From Saccharomycopsis fibuligera x Saccharomycopsis cf. fibuligera (taxonomy: Eukaryota > Ascomycota > Saccharomycetes > Ascoideales > Saccharomycopsidaceae), in the NCBI GenBank assembly GCA_001936135.1, contig CP012810.1:3286001-3350000 (forward strand): DNA of 64,000 bases. The letters are read 5' to 3'. The notes under the pieces are model-generated. The model was not told where the DNA came from. It did not search any database and worked only from the letters and a program-made list of their open reading frames with translations. The position numbers and the translations under genes are program-made. Positions 49,982-60,500 of this stretch are shown here, in pieces; positions within the stretch are counted from its first letter, which is position 1, and the number at the start of each line of letters is the position of its first letter.

Positions 49982-50734
49982 TTAATTCAAAATGTCCATG
50001 ATATATTTTCTAGCACTGTGAACTTTTGAAATCAAACAGGTGTTGCTTTCTTCAAGTTTTTTATTAGCAAGTTGTTTGTTTTCTTCCAAAGAAATTAAGA
50101 ATTGAATATGTTGTTGGGCAACCTGAGGGAAATTTTCCTTTTCGTGTCTCCAAAGATGTTCTCTAGTGTTGTTGAATGACTGTGGCATCAAGTATGCGTA
50201 CAAAGTGGTACCGAAAACCAAGGGGGTGAAGAATCTGACAGGCAAAGCTCTTCTATTGACAAGCACCGATCCGGACAAGGCGCCAGTTAAGATATATATC
50301 AAGTTTGGCAAGACTGGCTCAACAACAATGGCATGGTATTTGCTAGAAATGGCCAGTAGTTCGTTCTTGAATGAGGATTTGGCCGTTTGGTATTCGTAGA
50401 AATAGTAGTCGAGATGATCTATTGTCCATTTTCTTAAATTGTTCAAGTTTTGTTCGATAACTTCAGAGGATCTGATGGTCATGCCATCCACAAAACTCAC
50501 TTCACTATTTTTGCTTTCGTTCGGGGTCTCTTTTTGAAGCAATTGCTTAGAAATGGCGCTGTTGGTGCCTGGGACAACCAACTCGTCTTCCAAGTCCTGG
50601 TAGAACTTTCTCTTGCCCTCTGACTTTATAGTGCTGCTTGAGTTGGAGAGGAAGACAGACCCAAGAGCGACAGCGGAACCAGAAGTGAGGCCCACTATGC
50701 CCTGCTTGGCAAAGATGCGAGATGCGAAAAACAT
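49982..50734 (-). CDS. MICOS subunit of the Mic26/Mic27 (apolipoprotein O-like) family
   Basis: 250 residues from the ATG at 50732-50734 (MFFASRIFAKQGIVGLTSGS); the longer frame has only a TTG upstream. Short basic N-terminus, a Gly/Ala/Ser helix, then the family core with DGMTIRSSEVIEQNLNNLRK, HLDYYFYEYQTAKSSFKNEL, and the hydrophobic pair NLIYILTGALSGSVLVNRR and LPVRFFTPLVFGTTLYAYLM. A helical C-terminal tail follows (FLISLEENKQLANKKLEESN). The family organises cristae junctions in the mitochondrial inner membrane with Mic10 and Mic60 and may bind cardiolipin. I cannot decide between Mic26 and Mic27 by eye. It is divergent from the arrestin gene. Confidence 0.88.
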   Translation of the reverse strand: MFFASRIFAKQGIVGLTSGSAVALGSVFLSNSSSTIKSEGKRKFYQDLEDELVVPGTNSAISKQLLQKETPNESKNSEVSFVDGMTIRSSEVIEQNLNNLRKWTIDHLDYYFYEYQTAKSSFKNELLAISSKYHAIVVEPVLPNLIYILTGALSGSVLVNRRALPVRFFTPLVFGTTLYAYLMPQSFNNTREHLWRHEKENFPQVAQQHIQFLISLEENKQLANKKLEESNTCLISKVHSARKYIMDILN

Positions 50735-51495
50735 GGTGGAACGTGTCAAGGTGTAGAGCTTCGTTTCCGCTGCTTGCTGCTGTCAGGTATATACTGTACA
50801 ATCCAGCTTCCTTCCCAATTCAGTTTAATTTCAATTTTCATTGGTGAAGCGCAAATATTAAAAAAGATCTTTTTCAATCAGAGAAAAGCGGTCGGTTATG
50901 AAGCACTGGTGGATGGACCAAAAGGATCGAAAACGGAGAAAGAAAAAGAGAAAGAAAAAAGGTTTATGCGGCGGTCTCAGACAGTATTGTCAGTAAGCAT
51001 ATTGGCTTATTGTTTGTGGCGGGAACGGGACCGTTGGCAATTGCTGTGGTTGTGTGTGTGCCATGGCTCTCCGGAGAGCAGCTGTTAGCGCCAACCTTGA
51101 TATCTGTCTGGTGCACTAGCGCGTGGCTTGAATAGGTTTCCAGAAGACATTGTCGAAAGAAGGGGGGAGTGAACGATACATGATGTGAGTTGACAAAGTC
51201 AACATGTCCTTATCAGAGCAGGTATTTAAACCGAGAGTGATTTCCCTTTCCGTCGCCAAGCAATTGCAATAACGGTACAGGCAGCGATTGATCATCATCT
51301 CGATGATAGCAGTAGCGTATCAGTAGCGTAGCAGCCATGCAATCTGTAGCTCACGGCCTTCTTTCTCATCTCTGAGGATTTTTGCGGCTACCGGTCCAAT
51401 GTGCGGAGTTCCCGGAAAGACTAGGACTACGACACTGTAATGTATACGTTATACTCAACAGTTGCTGTGAACACTGGATTATCACCAGTCCACAC

Positions 51496-51535
51496 AGAGC
51501 AGAGCAGAGCAGAGCAGAGCAGAGCAGAGCAGAGC
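51496..51535. repeat. (AGAGC)8 pentanucleotide array
   Basis: Eight exact AGAGC copies. The array is open in several frames on both strands (SRAEQ and CSALL-type repeats), which reflects its period and is no evidence of coding. A three-unit version (GCAGAGCAGAGCAG) is seen near 9551. Confidence 0.95.
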
Positions 51536-52415
51536 ATACGGTCGAGGCCTCTGACGGTTGGCGAGTGGCACTGGCTGCTTCTCCCAAGTGAGGCTGGACT
51601 TTTGCGGGCAGCCGGGTGCGTTGCAGAAACGGGACTGTTACGGTAAGGGCACCTGACTTGCTTCACCTACCGCTCCGAGCAACACTGGAAAGCCCCCTCC
51701 ACAATGGAGACTACAATGAACGGGGTAATCCCTAATGCAAGTGTCACCACTGTCACTGACGGGACCGTAACCCCATCGATCAATCAGTCAATCAGTCTAT
51801 CGCACAAACTGCAACCGCTCCATCAGCAGGTCTTTCGCTTCCTCAGCGCCTCTCGTCCTCAATCGCTTCTTGCTGTTCTATTCACACAACAGCCTACTCA
51901 TACTGTTGTGCCATTCTATTGCTATCCGCCTTGGTGCTACTCTTCCATACGCTTGCTTTTACCCCAAGTTCTTGTGTTTTTTTCCCGCTTCGTGTGTTGC
52001 AGACAGCCATTTTTATTTGACTTTTTTCTTTTTTTTTTTCTTTATTTTTATTTTTTTATTTTTTCCTCCTAAGACTTCTTTTTGCCTGCTCCTCTCTTTT
52101 TTCCTCTTGTTTTTCAGTGCAATCTTTAATCAGTTATAGCCGAGTATTTGTCATCCCATCCTATACCACCATAACAGCGCTATTGTACATACCTGTCTTG
52201 GTTATTCATCTCGGGAAACCGGCATTTATCAAGCTTGTGGCCTTCCCATCACACACCCAACCTTTTTTCAAACCATTTCCTGCTCTCCCCAGTCGGGCTT
52301 TTTCCTCATTGCAAACCTGCTGCTTCCCGCTCGTGTGTCTGGTAATCTGATAAAAGCCGCTGTTTTACTCTTTTCTGCGCTGGCCAGTTCATAAGCGCTT
52401 AGACTCACCATCTCC

Positions 52416-52462
52416 AATATCTCAATATCTCAATATCTCAGTATCTCAATATCTCAGTATCC
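52416..52462 (+). repeat. 8-bp repeat (CTCAATAT/CTCAGTAT) in arrestin leader
   Basis: About six imperfect copies of an 8-base unit end 23 bases before the arrestin ATG at 52486. This places them in the 5' leader, where they could affect scanning or mRNA binding. Confidence 0.9.
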
Positions 52463-52485
52463 CCCCAATATTCTAACTGTTGTTC

Positions 52486-55400
52486 ATGTCAACCCCAGTG
52501 AACCCAACTGATATTCTTTTCTCCGTAACAAGCCACGATGAGAACCTCGAGTCCCCGGGCTACACTCCTCAGAACATCTACGTCAACCAGGATGAGGTAA
52601 TTTACAATGAGTCCCTCGCTCGAAAGAAAACCGCTACTGGAAACTCCGACGATGCATTTGTTCCATCAAAAGACAAAGACATTTTATTGCCTTATTTCCA
52701 CGACAGTCCAGTCATTGAAACTGCAAACTTCAAAGCATACCTAATCCTCGCTGAAGAAAACTTGTTTTTGCAAAATGAAGCAGCCAATAGTAGAAATAAC
52801 AGAAGATCAAGAGCTCAACGAAGAAACCTACTTGGCTTAACCGCCGGGCTGACCAACGAGACTGACTCGGAGAACTCCCCAATAGAAGATACAAACCCAA
52901 ATCATAGTTTTTTCGAAACCAGAGATGGTAACGGGCCTGATAACACCAATAACAATAACAACTCAGAAGACAGCAATGAAGATGGCGATGACAATAGCTC
53001 CGATACCGACGGAAATGATTTGCCGCCAGTAGTGCTACGAGGAATCTTACTTTTTAGGGTATTGAAGCCTAACACAAAGATCAAGAATATAAACTTGAAC
53101 TTTAAAGGTGACTCGAGAACGAATTGGCCTGAAGGTATACCCCCTAAAAAGACTGAGTTTTTGGAAATTGAAAAAATCCTTAAGCGCGATTGGAATTTCT
53201 TCAACTCTCATGACCATACTCTCCCTCATTACAACAAGGGTGGCGCCAGTCATATCAACACGTTGCCTGATAGCGCTTTCAAAAAAGATCTCGATGGTTT
53301 GGATTCCGACAATTTGGATTTGAATGATACCGCGGGTGGAACTCTTGCCAGTAATTTGTTTTCTTCCTTAAGCGCTGTCACCTCAAATTCATCCCAAAAG
53401 TCATCTAAAAAATCAAAGCTTTTTGGACTATCTAGACCGAAAAGTATGATGAGCCAACTTTCAAACAAAGCAAGTGTTTTTGGCAAGAGTAACACATCAC
53501 TGTCATCTAATGTGCTAACTGGTGTTGCGTCAAATGGCAAAAAAAGTATGGAAATCAACGCTTCTGATGCCGATTATCTAGATGTTGAAGAGAATTATTT
53601 TGATTCTCAAGGAAACTACATTTTTCAGCCTGGAGACTATATTTACAATTTTGAAGAGTCGATTCCTCAATCAACCCCCGAATCGGTCAGCTTGACGTTT
53701 GGATTTGTTAACTACTGGCTCAATTTGGAAGTGGCTCGTTCCGGAAAGTTCAAGTCTATTCTTCGTGCAAAGAAAAAGATTAATTTGATACGTACAAATT
53801 CGTCACAATCTATTGAGGAGAATTTTGATCCGATAATGATTAATAAAACATGGGAAGATAGACTAAGTTACTCCATTTTGATTGCCTCGAATTCCGTCAT
53901 TTTGAATAGCTTTATCCCCATTAACATTAGATTGGTGCCGACAGATAAAAACGTAAAGTTGTACAAGATCAAAATCTTTTTGGTTGAAATTTTGGAATAT
54001 TGGTGTAAAGAGAGAAAAGTCCACCGTTTGGAGCCTCAAAGGAAATTTTTATTATTGGAACACAAACCCAAAGTTGGTACTAATTTGCTAAAAGATTTTG
54101 AAGACATTAATTTTAACAACGATGTAATCACAGATAAAAGCACCATTGATAAGGCTGCTTCTCAAGACCCCTCGTCTTCTGGAAAAATAGATGAAAAATC
54201 ACCTGCTCCTCCGAATGATCGTTTGATTTCACATTTGCTTCAAAGAAACACAACCGATAACGGAATTGGTCAAGTAAGACCTACTGACAAAAAGAAACAT
54301 CACAAAAAACATAAAAAATCAGGACCTGCGCAAGAAGATGATGAAGAAGAGTACATTAGCTCCAAAGATTTCAGCTATCAGTTATACGTTCCTGAAACTT
54401 TTTCCAAATTTAGTCTGAAGTTGCATCCTGATACAAAACATAAAAATATTCAATGTCATCACTGGATCAAGATATCCTTGAGGTTGTCTAAAAAAGCTGA
54501 CGATTTTGAGCTTTCTAAGGAAGCTAATCTTTCTGAACCAGCACGCGAACTTTCGAGAGCGCTTGAAACCGGTGCTGCTAGTGATACATCAGAGTCTGCA
54601 TTAGGTCCAGTGACATCCAACCCAGCTAATGGAAATGCCGCTCATAATGGTAATGGCAATGGTACTGCCAACGGCAACGCTAATAACACATTTTCCACTC
54701 GCCGTTCCAGTATTGCACATTCTATTTCCAAAAGAAAAAGTGTTGGTGGGAATGAAGGAAACAAGAAAGACGTCAAAAGAAAGCATTATGAAATTTCAAT
54801 TGATTCTCCTATAAGTGTTTTGCATCCCTTATGCACTCAAGCTAACACTTTGTTGCCTGCTTATGATGGCTCTGGCTTGTATGATCCGTATACATATGCT
54901 AGAAAGAAGTCAACGGGAGAAATTGAAATTTTGACCAATAATAATCCATTGTTCCCACCGGAAATCCTTGGCAATAATAATTTACGATCTGAAAATGCTC
55001 TTGCTTCAAAGCACATAAGTAATATTGCCAATGACGAAGTTCAGATTGTGAACCCGTTGGATGCATACAAGCTTACTTCTAAACCTGCTGTTGAAAACAA
55101 CGCAGATAAAAATAATCTCAAAAGTGTGGTGCCAACCGGTGATAATTATAATACTTTGGATAATGAGTTTCAGTCAGAAGTCACTCTAGATATGATTTCA
55201 TCCAATTTGTATCAACCAACCGCAATTGATTTGGATCTTGCTTCACCGCAGGCAGTACCAATGAAACCACATAATTCACAGCAATTATCACCTCCCCCGG
55301 TTGCTTTGTCGCCGGTCAGTCTGGCAAGAAATAATGAAAACATTGATAATTTATTGAGCCCAAAAACAACGACTAACGGTGACGTGCTTCAAGTTTCTCC

Positions 55401-56463
55401 AATTCAAATGAATCTGCAGCTATCGCCTAATTTTAGAGCGTTATCGCCTACTTTGCAAGCTTTATCACCGCCTTTACATCCTTTGTCCCCTCAAGGCAAG
55501 TCAACTGCTCTGAGTATTAAATCTCCAAGGCTCATGGCGCATGCAGACTATCCAATGAGTATAACTGGTGCTGAAAGAGAAATTGATAGTTCTATGCATC
55601 TTTTAAGTAAGCCACCAATTAAACCGCCTACTTATAAGCAGACCATTGGCACCGAGGCCACCATTAATAATAAGGTTCTCAATAATTTACTTATAGAGAA
55701 TGGCGCAGAGTTAGTCAGTGCTCCTCCTCCACCAACTTATGAGGATGTGGTTAAGGAAAAAGATCAGATTAAGACTTTGAGAAGGTTTAAAAATGCAGCA
55801 ATTGATGATGATGACCCTGCTGCTGATCTTGGAGAAGACAGTGATGGTGATGATGTTGCGAACCGATTCACATTCAGAGGTAGTGACCCAAATATCCCTC
55901 AAAGCGTCACTAGGGCTGCATCTCCTAAAATAACTACTGAATCATTAAGTGGCATTTTAAGCACCAGTAATAATGGTGCTTCCTCATCGACAAAGTTTTT
56001 GGGTGAGAATTCATCATCCGTATCCACTGGGCTTTTAAATGAAAGAGGCAGTCTCGATAATAATGCTAAAGCTTTGAACACAAGCGGTACTCCACTATAC
56101 AATGATCGTTCTCACTCTTCCGAAGATTCTGGAATTTTTGACGATTCCACGAGCTCTTTAGCAGCAGCAACGCCTCTTGAAAATACGGGAAACACAACAG
56201 CAACTTTTTCCAGAACTGATAAATTGCCACTATTGACAGAATCGGAACAGCTTTCAGGCAATAGCAGTTCTCTTTCTTTGAAAAAAACCCAAACTGGCAA
56301 ATATTCCAAAAAACTAAACATGAGTTTAACTAGCCTTTGGAACCCAATTAAGAATTATAATGTGACAAATAGAAAAGAGCAGGAAAAACTTCCTGCTACT
56401 GCGGTGAATGGCATCTTCCATAATTTTGAAGACGATTCCAAAAATGATTTAGGTTTACAATGA
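52486..56463 (+). CDS. alpha-arrestin adaptor of the Aly/ART type
   Basis: 1325 residues from the first ATG (MSTPVNPTDILFSVTSHDEN). Two arrestin-fold halves are seen: the N-part (NFKAYLILAEENLFLQNEA; VVLRGILLFRVLKPNTKIKN; IKNINLNFKGDSRTNWPEGI) and the C-part (LSYSILIASNSVILNSFIPI; KIFLVEILEYWCKERKVHR; FSLKLHPDTKHKNIQCHHWI). A long, disordered Asn/Ser-rich tail follows. PPTY motifs at 1047-1050 and 1082-1085 should recruit the WW domains of the Rsp5 ubiquitin ligase. A run of L-S-P motifs lies between ~925 and 1005, possible proline-directed phosphosites. Size and N-terminus suggest the Aly1/Aly2 (ART6/ART3) group, which sorts nutrient permeases, rather than Rod1. A CTG occurs in FSLKLHP, so that residue may be Ser. 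Confidence 0.85.
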   Translation: MSTPVNPTDILFSVTSHDENLESPGYTPQNIYVNQDEVIYNESLARKKTATGNSDDAFVPSKDKDILLPYFHDSPVIETANFKAYLILAEENLFLQNEAANSRNNRRSRAQRRNLLGLTAGLTNETDSENSPIEDTNPNHSFFETRDGNGPDNTNNNNNSEDSNEDGDDNSSDTDGNDLPPVVLRGILLFRVLKPNTKIKNINLNFKGDSRTNWPEGIPPKKTEFLEIEKILKRDWNFFNSHDHTLPHYNKGGASHINTLPDSAFKKDLDGLDSDNLDLNDTAGGTLASNLFSSLSAVTSNSSQKSSKKSKLFGLSRPKSMMSQLSNKASVFGKSNTSLSSNVLTGVASNGKKSMEINASDADYLDVEENYFDSQGNYIFQPGDYIYNFEESIPQSTPESVSLTFGFVNYWLNLEVARSGKFKSILRAKKKINLIRTNSSQSIEENFDPIMINKTWEDRLSYSILIASNSVILNSFIPINIRLVPTDKNVKLYKIKIFLVEILEYWCKERKVHRLEPQRKFLLLEHKPKVGTNLLKDFEDINFNNDVITDKSTIDKAASQDPSSSGKIDEKSPAPPNDRLISHLLQRNTTDNGIGQVRPTDKKKHHKKHKKSGPAQEDDEEEYISSKDFSYQLYVPETFSKFSLKLHPDTKHKNIQCHHWIKISLRLSKKADDFELSKEANLSEPARELSRALETGAASDTSESALGPVTSNPANGNAAHNGNGNGTANGNANNTFSTRRSSIAHSISKRKSVGGNEGNKKDVKRKHYEISIDSPISVLHPLCTQANTLLPAYDGSGLYDPYTYARKKSTGEIEILTNNNPLFPPEILGNNNLRSENALASKHISNIANDEVQIVNPLDAYKLTSKPAVENNADKNNLKSVVPTGDNYNTLDNEFQSEVTLDMISSNLYQPTAIDLDLASPQAVPMKPHNSQQLSPPPVALSPVSLARNNENIDNLLSPKTTTNGDVLQVSPIQMNLQLSPNFRALSPTLQALSPPLHPLSPQGKSTALSIKSPRLMAHADYPMSITGAEREIDSSMHLLSKPPIKPPTYKQTIGTEATINNKVLNNLLIENGAELVSAPPPPTYEDVVKEKDQIKTLRRFKNAAIDDDDPAADLGEDSDGDDVANRFTFRGSDPNIPQSVTRAASPKITTESLSGILSTSNNGASSSTKFLGENSSSVSTGLLNERGSLDNNAKALNTSGTPLYNDRSHSSEDSGIFDDSTSSLAAATPLENTGNTTATFSRTDKLPLLTESEQLSGNSSSLSLKKTQTGKYSKKLNMSLTSLWNPIKNYNVTNRKEQEKLPATAVNGIFHNFEDDSKNDLGLQ

Positions 56464-57407
56464 GTCCCAGGATGAGCTTACAATAAGTTGAAATGTTTTG
56501 TTTGTTTTTTTTTATTTTTATTTTTTTTTTTTTTTTTTTTGTCTATGGTCTTACCACTGTTTCACTGTTTCCTTTTGTTTTTTAACTTTGCAGTCTATTT
56601 TTTCTGTTTGATTTTTTTTTTTTTTCGTCGTTGTTGTTTTTGTTATTTTTTTATTCCGTTAACTCGCTTTCTTTTGTTTTTTCATCTTACATTTACTTAC
56701 TAGCTCTCAAACGGTCAAGACTTCGGGTTTTCATTTCTTTGTTAGCTAACTGCGAGCGCACCTTTCGCTCACTAACAACTTTGTTACTTCATATTACAGG
56801 TTTGTTCAATTAGTTCAGTCATTTCGCTCATTTTCATTAACTAATTAATAGTATTGTTATTGTATTCTTTCAGTTTCCTTTCAATTTTGTTCATTTCGAA
56901 TCTTTTTATTTTTTTTTTTTTTGTCTGCTTTTGTTTTTTTGTTTTCTTTTTTTTTTGTCTTTGCATTTCACAGTCAATCATACATGCCAAGCGAAGCAAA
57001 CATATACATATAAATTAACTTTGCTTATTTTCTCCATTCAATCTAATTTCATTTTGTATAACACCTTTTTTTAGTTGACTGCTCACTCAAATAGTGAAAA
57101 ACATCACAATAATATTAATGAGAGGATTATTAAAACGAAAAATATAATGCGCCAAGTAATAAAATTAATCCATCGGTTGAAAATTATGCTAGTTTTTTTT
57201 TTTTTTTTTTTATTTTTTTTTCTACTGACTAGAAAAGTAAGCTTTTATACATAATATTTGTATTTGTAAAGTACATAAAATTAACACAAAAAATGACGGT
57301 TCCAAAAAATCAAACAAAAGAAATAAAAAATAAAAAATTTAGTCAAGAAACTTTAAATGTTAGTGATAGGACGAAAAAAACATTGAACCTGAAGATGTTG
57401 AAGATGT

Positions 57408-57441
<34 letters not shown>

Positions 57442-57563
57442 GTTGTTGTTGTTGTTGTTGTTTTTTGGTTTTAATGGATAAGAGTACAATGGCAAGGTTA
57501 AAAAGGCTTTACGCAGCACCATACTGTCATTTTGTGATTTATTAAACAACAGCTTGAGCAATC
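56464..57563. other. intergenic, convergent T-rich 3' flanks
   Basis: Spacer between arrestin and CTR9 stop codons. It carries many long T runs (56521-56541, 56907-56922, 57196-57214) and a 28-base T tract at 57414-57441 with (GTT)n. Downstream of both genes, so it is 3' flank; no gene is seen. Confidence 0.6.
57414..57462. repeat. 28-base poly-T followed by (GTT)n
   Basis: T 57414-57441, then about six GTT units. A candidate site of length variation, 100 bases downstream of the CTR9 stop. Confidence 0.9.
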
Positions 57564-60500
57564 TCAAAACAAGTCATCACCCTCGTCACCATCGCTTTCA
57601 TGACCAGCGGCGGCTTCTTTTTTGTCAGTTTCGTCGCCCTCACCATTCCCCCTTTCATCATTTTTATCACCGCCATCTTGCTCTTCCTCTTGCTCTTCCT
57701 CTTCAGCAGCACCGTTGGTAGTTGTGGAAATATCTCCAGCTTCTGGTTCTTCATCATAATTGGCTTCTTCATCGCTATCCTCAATAACATCTTGAGACTT
57801 GTACTTCTTTACTAACTTTCTCTTTTTTCCCTCTCTTTCTTCCCCATCATTTACATCGCCATCATCTTCCAGTTTGTCATCTTTGCCTCTTTTTCGTCTA
57901 CCGCCGCCACTGCCTTTGGCAGATCTCGTCTTCTTTTTGGTTCTTCTACCAGAACGGGCTTTACCATTACCACCATTATCTGAGCCTGCACCAGCACCGC
58001 CATCTTCATATCCGGATTCTTCACCATCGTCATCACCCAAAATAAAACCATCTTCATCAACTTTTTTGCTCTTCTTTTTCTTTTCTTGCGCTTCAGCAAG
58101 CAGGTTTCTTTCCGCTAATTCAGTGGCCCATTCAAGAGCCTTCTTTTGTAATTCCTCTCTTTCTTGTTTCAATTTTTCCTTAATACGGTCCTCATTTTCC
58201 TTGTTTTTGCGCTGTTCTTCCAACATTTTTTCTCTTTCTGCCTCCCTAATCTTCTTACCCTCAAGAATCTTATCGGCGAATTCCTTCTCGTAATTCTTTT
58301 GTACTTCGAGTTCTTTCAACAATGAGTTCTTGATGGTATTAGAACCCATCACTGCTCTTTGTTTCAAGTCTGCTGGCAAGTATGGTGGGTTTTTCAATTC
58401 TGACAAATCTTCCAACGTCTTAATGGCAAACTCCAATCCAGTAATGGTCTTTTCAATTTCTTCTGAAGTTCTCTTGTTCTTTGGTAGTTTTCTAATGAAT
58501 TCAGCCACTTGGAAATAAACAAAGGCAATATTGAATCTCAAGGATGGTAAGAGGTTAGTGTTAGCATTAGCATTAGTCAATTGTTGTACATATGCAATAA
58601 TAAATGCCTTTTTAGAATATTTCAATGAATTTTGTAATGCCTCTAAAGACTTTTCACCTATGCCTCTACAATACCATGCTCTGCCCAATAATGTGAAATA
58701 TCTGCTATCAGTGTTCAAAATATGCATGTTGTTTTTGTAAACTGAAAGAGCTTCTTCATTAAAAATGTCCATATCTTGATCATTTTCACTGCCATGTAAC
58801 ACAGAAGATTCACCATGACCACCAAATCTGTTGACAACAATTTCGTAACATTCAATAGCTTTACTGTATTCTTTTACCTCGATAAAAACATGACCCAAGT
58901 TGATGAAAATCGATACATCGTTCAACGAGTCTCTGATTTTTCTGAAAATTTCTAATGCAATATCGGATTTTTTCAATTCGGAAAACACGATAGCTAAACC
59001 TTGAGCAGCAAATAAGTTGTTCAGGTTAACGGATAAAACTTTTTGGTATAATTGAGCTGCTCTCATGTAGTAGTTGTTTTGCTTGTTGACGTCAGCCAGG
59101 GTCATTTTGCCGCCTTTGAATTTAGCATTATTCTTGAATTCTCTAGCAAGCAAAAGATAAATGTTGCCTAAAGAAATCAAAGAGTAACTATCATGAGAAT
59201 CATACTTTGTCAAAGTGTCTTTGTACAATTTTGCTTCTGGGTTTTCTGTCTTCATAATGTCTCTATAAGAAGTTAATCTCTTGTTGAATTTTTTCAAAAA
59301 CCAGCCGTAAAAAGCACGCACTTCCAAATTAGACTCGTATGAAAGCAAAAGAGCCTGAATATCGTCATTCAATTTATCCAAGTTCTCATCAGAAGCAGTA
59401 TATAAAGGATTAAGCGCCAAAATATAGTATGAACGAAGCTTAGCGTACATGTAATTAGGAGCGCGTTCCAATACCTGATCGTAAAGCTTCTGTATTTCTC
59501 TTGTCGTCGTCATAATTAACGATTCATCCTTCAATTCTTCATCGTCTTTGTCGGTGGTTTCTTTGATAGATTCTTCGGAAAATCCCTTAGCCAACAAATC
59601 AATTTCCTTGACCCTGGCAATGTTATATTGGATGGTGGTCTTTTTGTTTTCAGTTAATTCGTCAATTTGATCCTGATTAGCATCCCATGCAAGACTAAAG
59701 AAAGTCTTAGATGCAGCAAAGTTGTTTTTCAAGAATTGGAAAACCCCAATGTTGTTGAGAATTTCTGCAGGAATCTGCTTTTGAGGCTGCTCTACCAAAT
59801 TGCCGTCTTCATTCAATACACCATTATGCAATTTGTATAATTCGACTGCTTTTTCCAAGTTGTTTAATACCTTGTCGACTTGATTCAAAAATTCGTAGTT
59901 TTTGGCAAGAGTCAAGTATGCGTTAATTATTACAGATTCCTTTAGCTGTAAACACAATTTTAAATAATTTGTCAAGTATTGAATGGATTTGTTGATGTTT
60001 TCATGATTCTCTTTGGTGTTCAATGAAGGCGCTTTGGCATCGCTAGCCAATGGTTTTGAAGTAGTGCTAACGGCGCCTGCTTTGGTAATCTCTTCAAAAT
60101 CAGAGAACACCTTTTCGTGGTATAAGAGGCCAAGCATATAGTTTATTTCAACCAATTTATCCTTATTGTCTTTTTTAAAACTTTTGTTAAGATTATTGTT
60201 AATTTCATTTTCGTAATTCTTTATCAAATTTTCAAAAATCAAAATAGATTCGTTGATATTTTTTTTGTAATATTGAATTTGGCCAGATAAAAATTTGGAA
60301 TACAAGTTATTTTTATCAAATCTCAATGACTTGGATATCAATTGCTGAGCCCTATTAAGCAAAGAGTCTTTTGAAAGGGATTTTACGTTCTCGTTTAAAT
60401 TAAATTCTTCAGTATTCTCAGTAATGGCACTGGTAAAATATGCTCTTGCCAACCAGAAATACAAATCTGAAATGACATTGCGTGAAAAAGATTCCAATAA

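Larger units (their letters stand above)
50735..52485. other. 1.75 kb divergent promoter and long leader of the arrestin gene
   Basis: Contains an AGAGC pentamer array (51496-51535) and an 8-bp repeat just before the arrestin ATG, listed separately. The right part (51850-52400) is very pyrimidine-rich, as expected for a long 5' leader. An ATG-led frame at 51704-52072 is a T/C-rich shadow and may act only as an upstream ORF if transcribed. Confidence 0.5.

Noticed and set aside
51704-52072. 122-codon ATG-led frame before the arrestin gene
   Set aside because: C-terminal half is T-run encoded Phe/Leu; lies in the arrestin leader, at most an upstream ORF.
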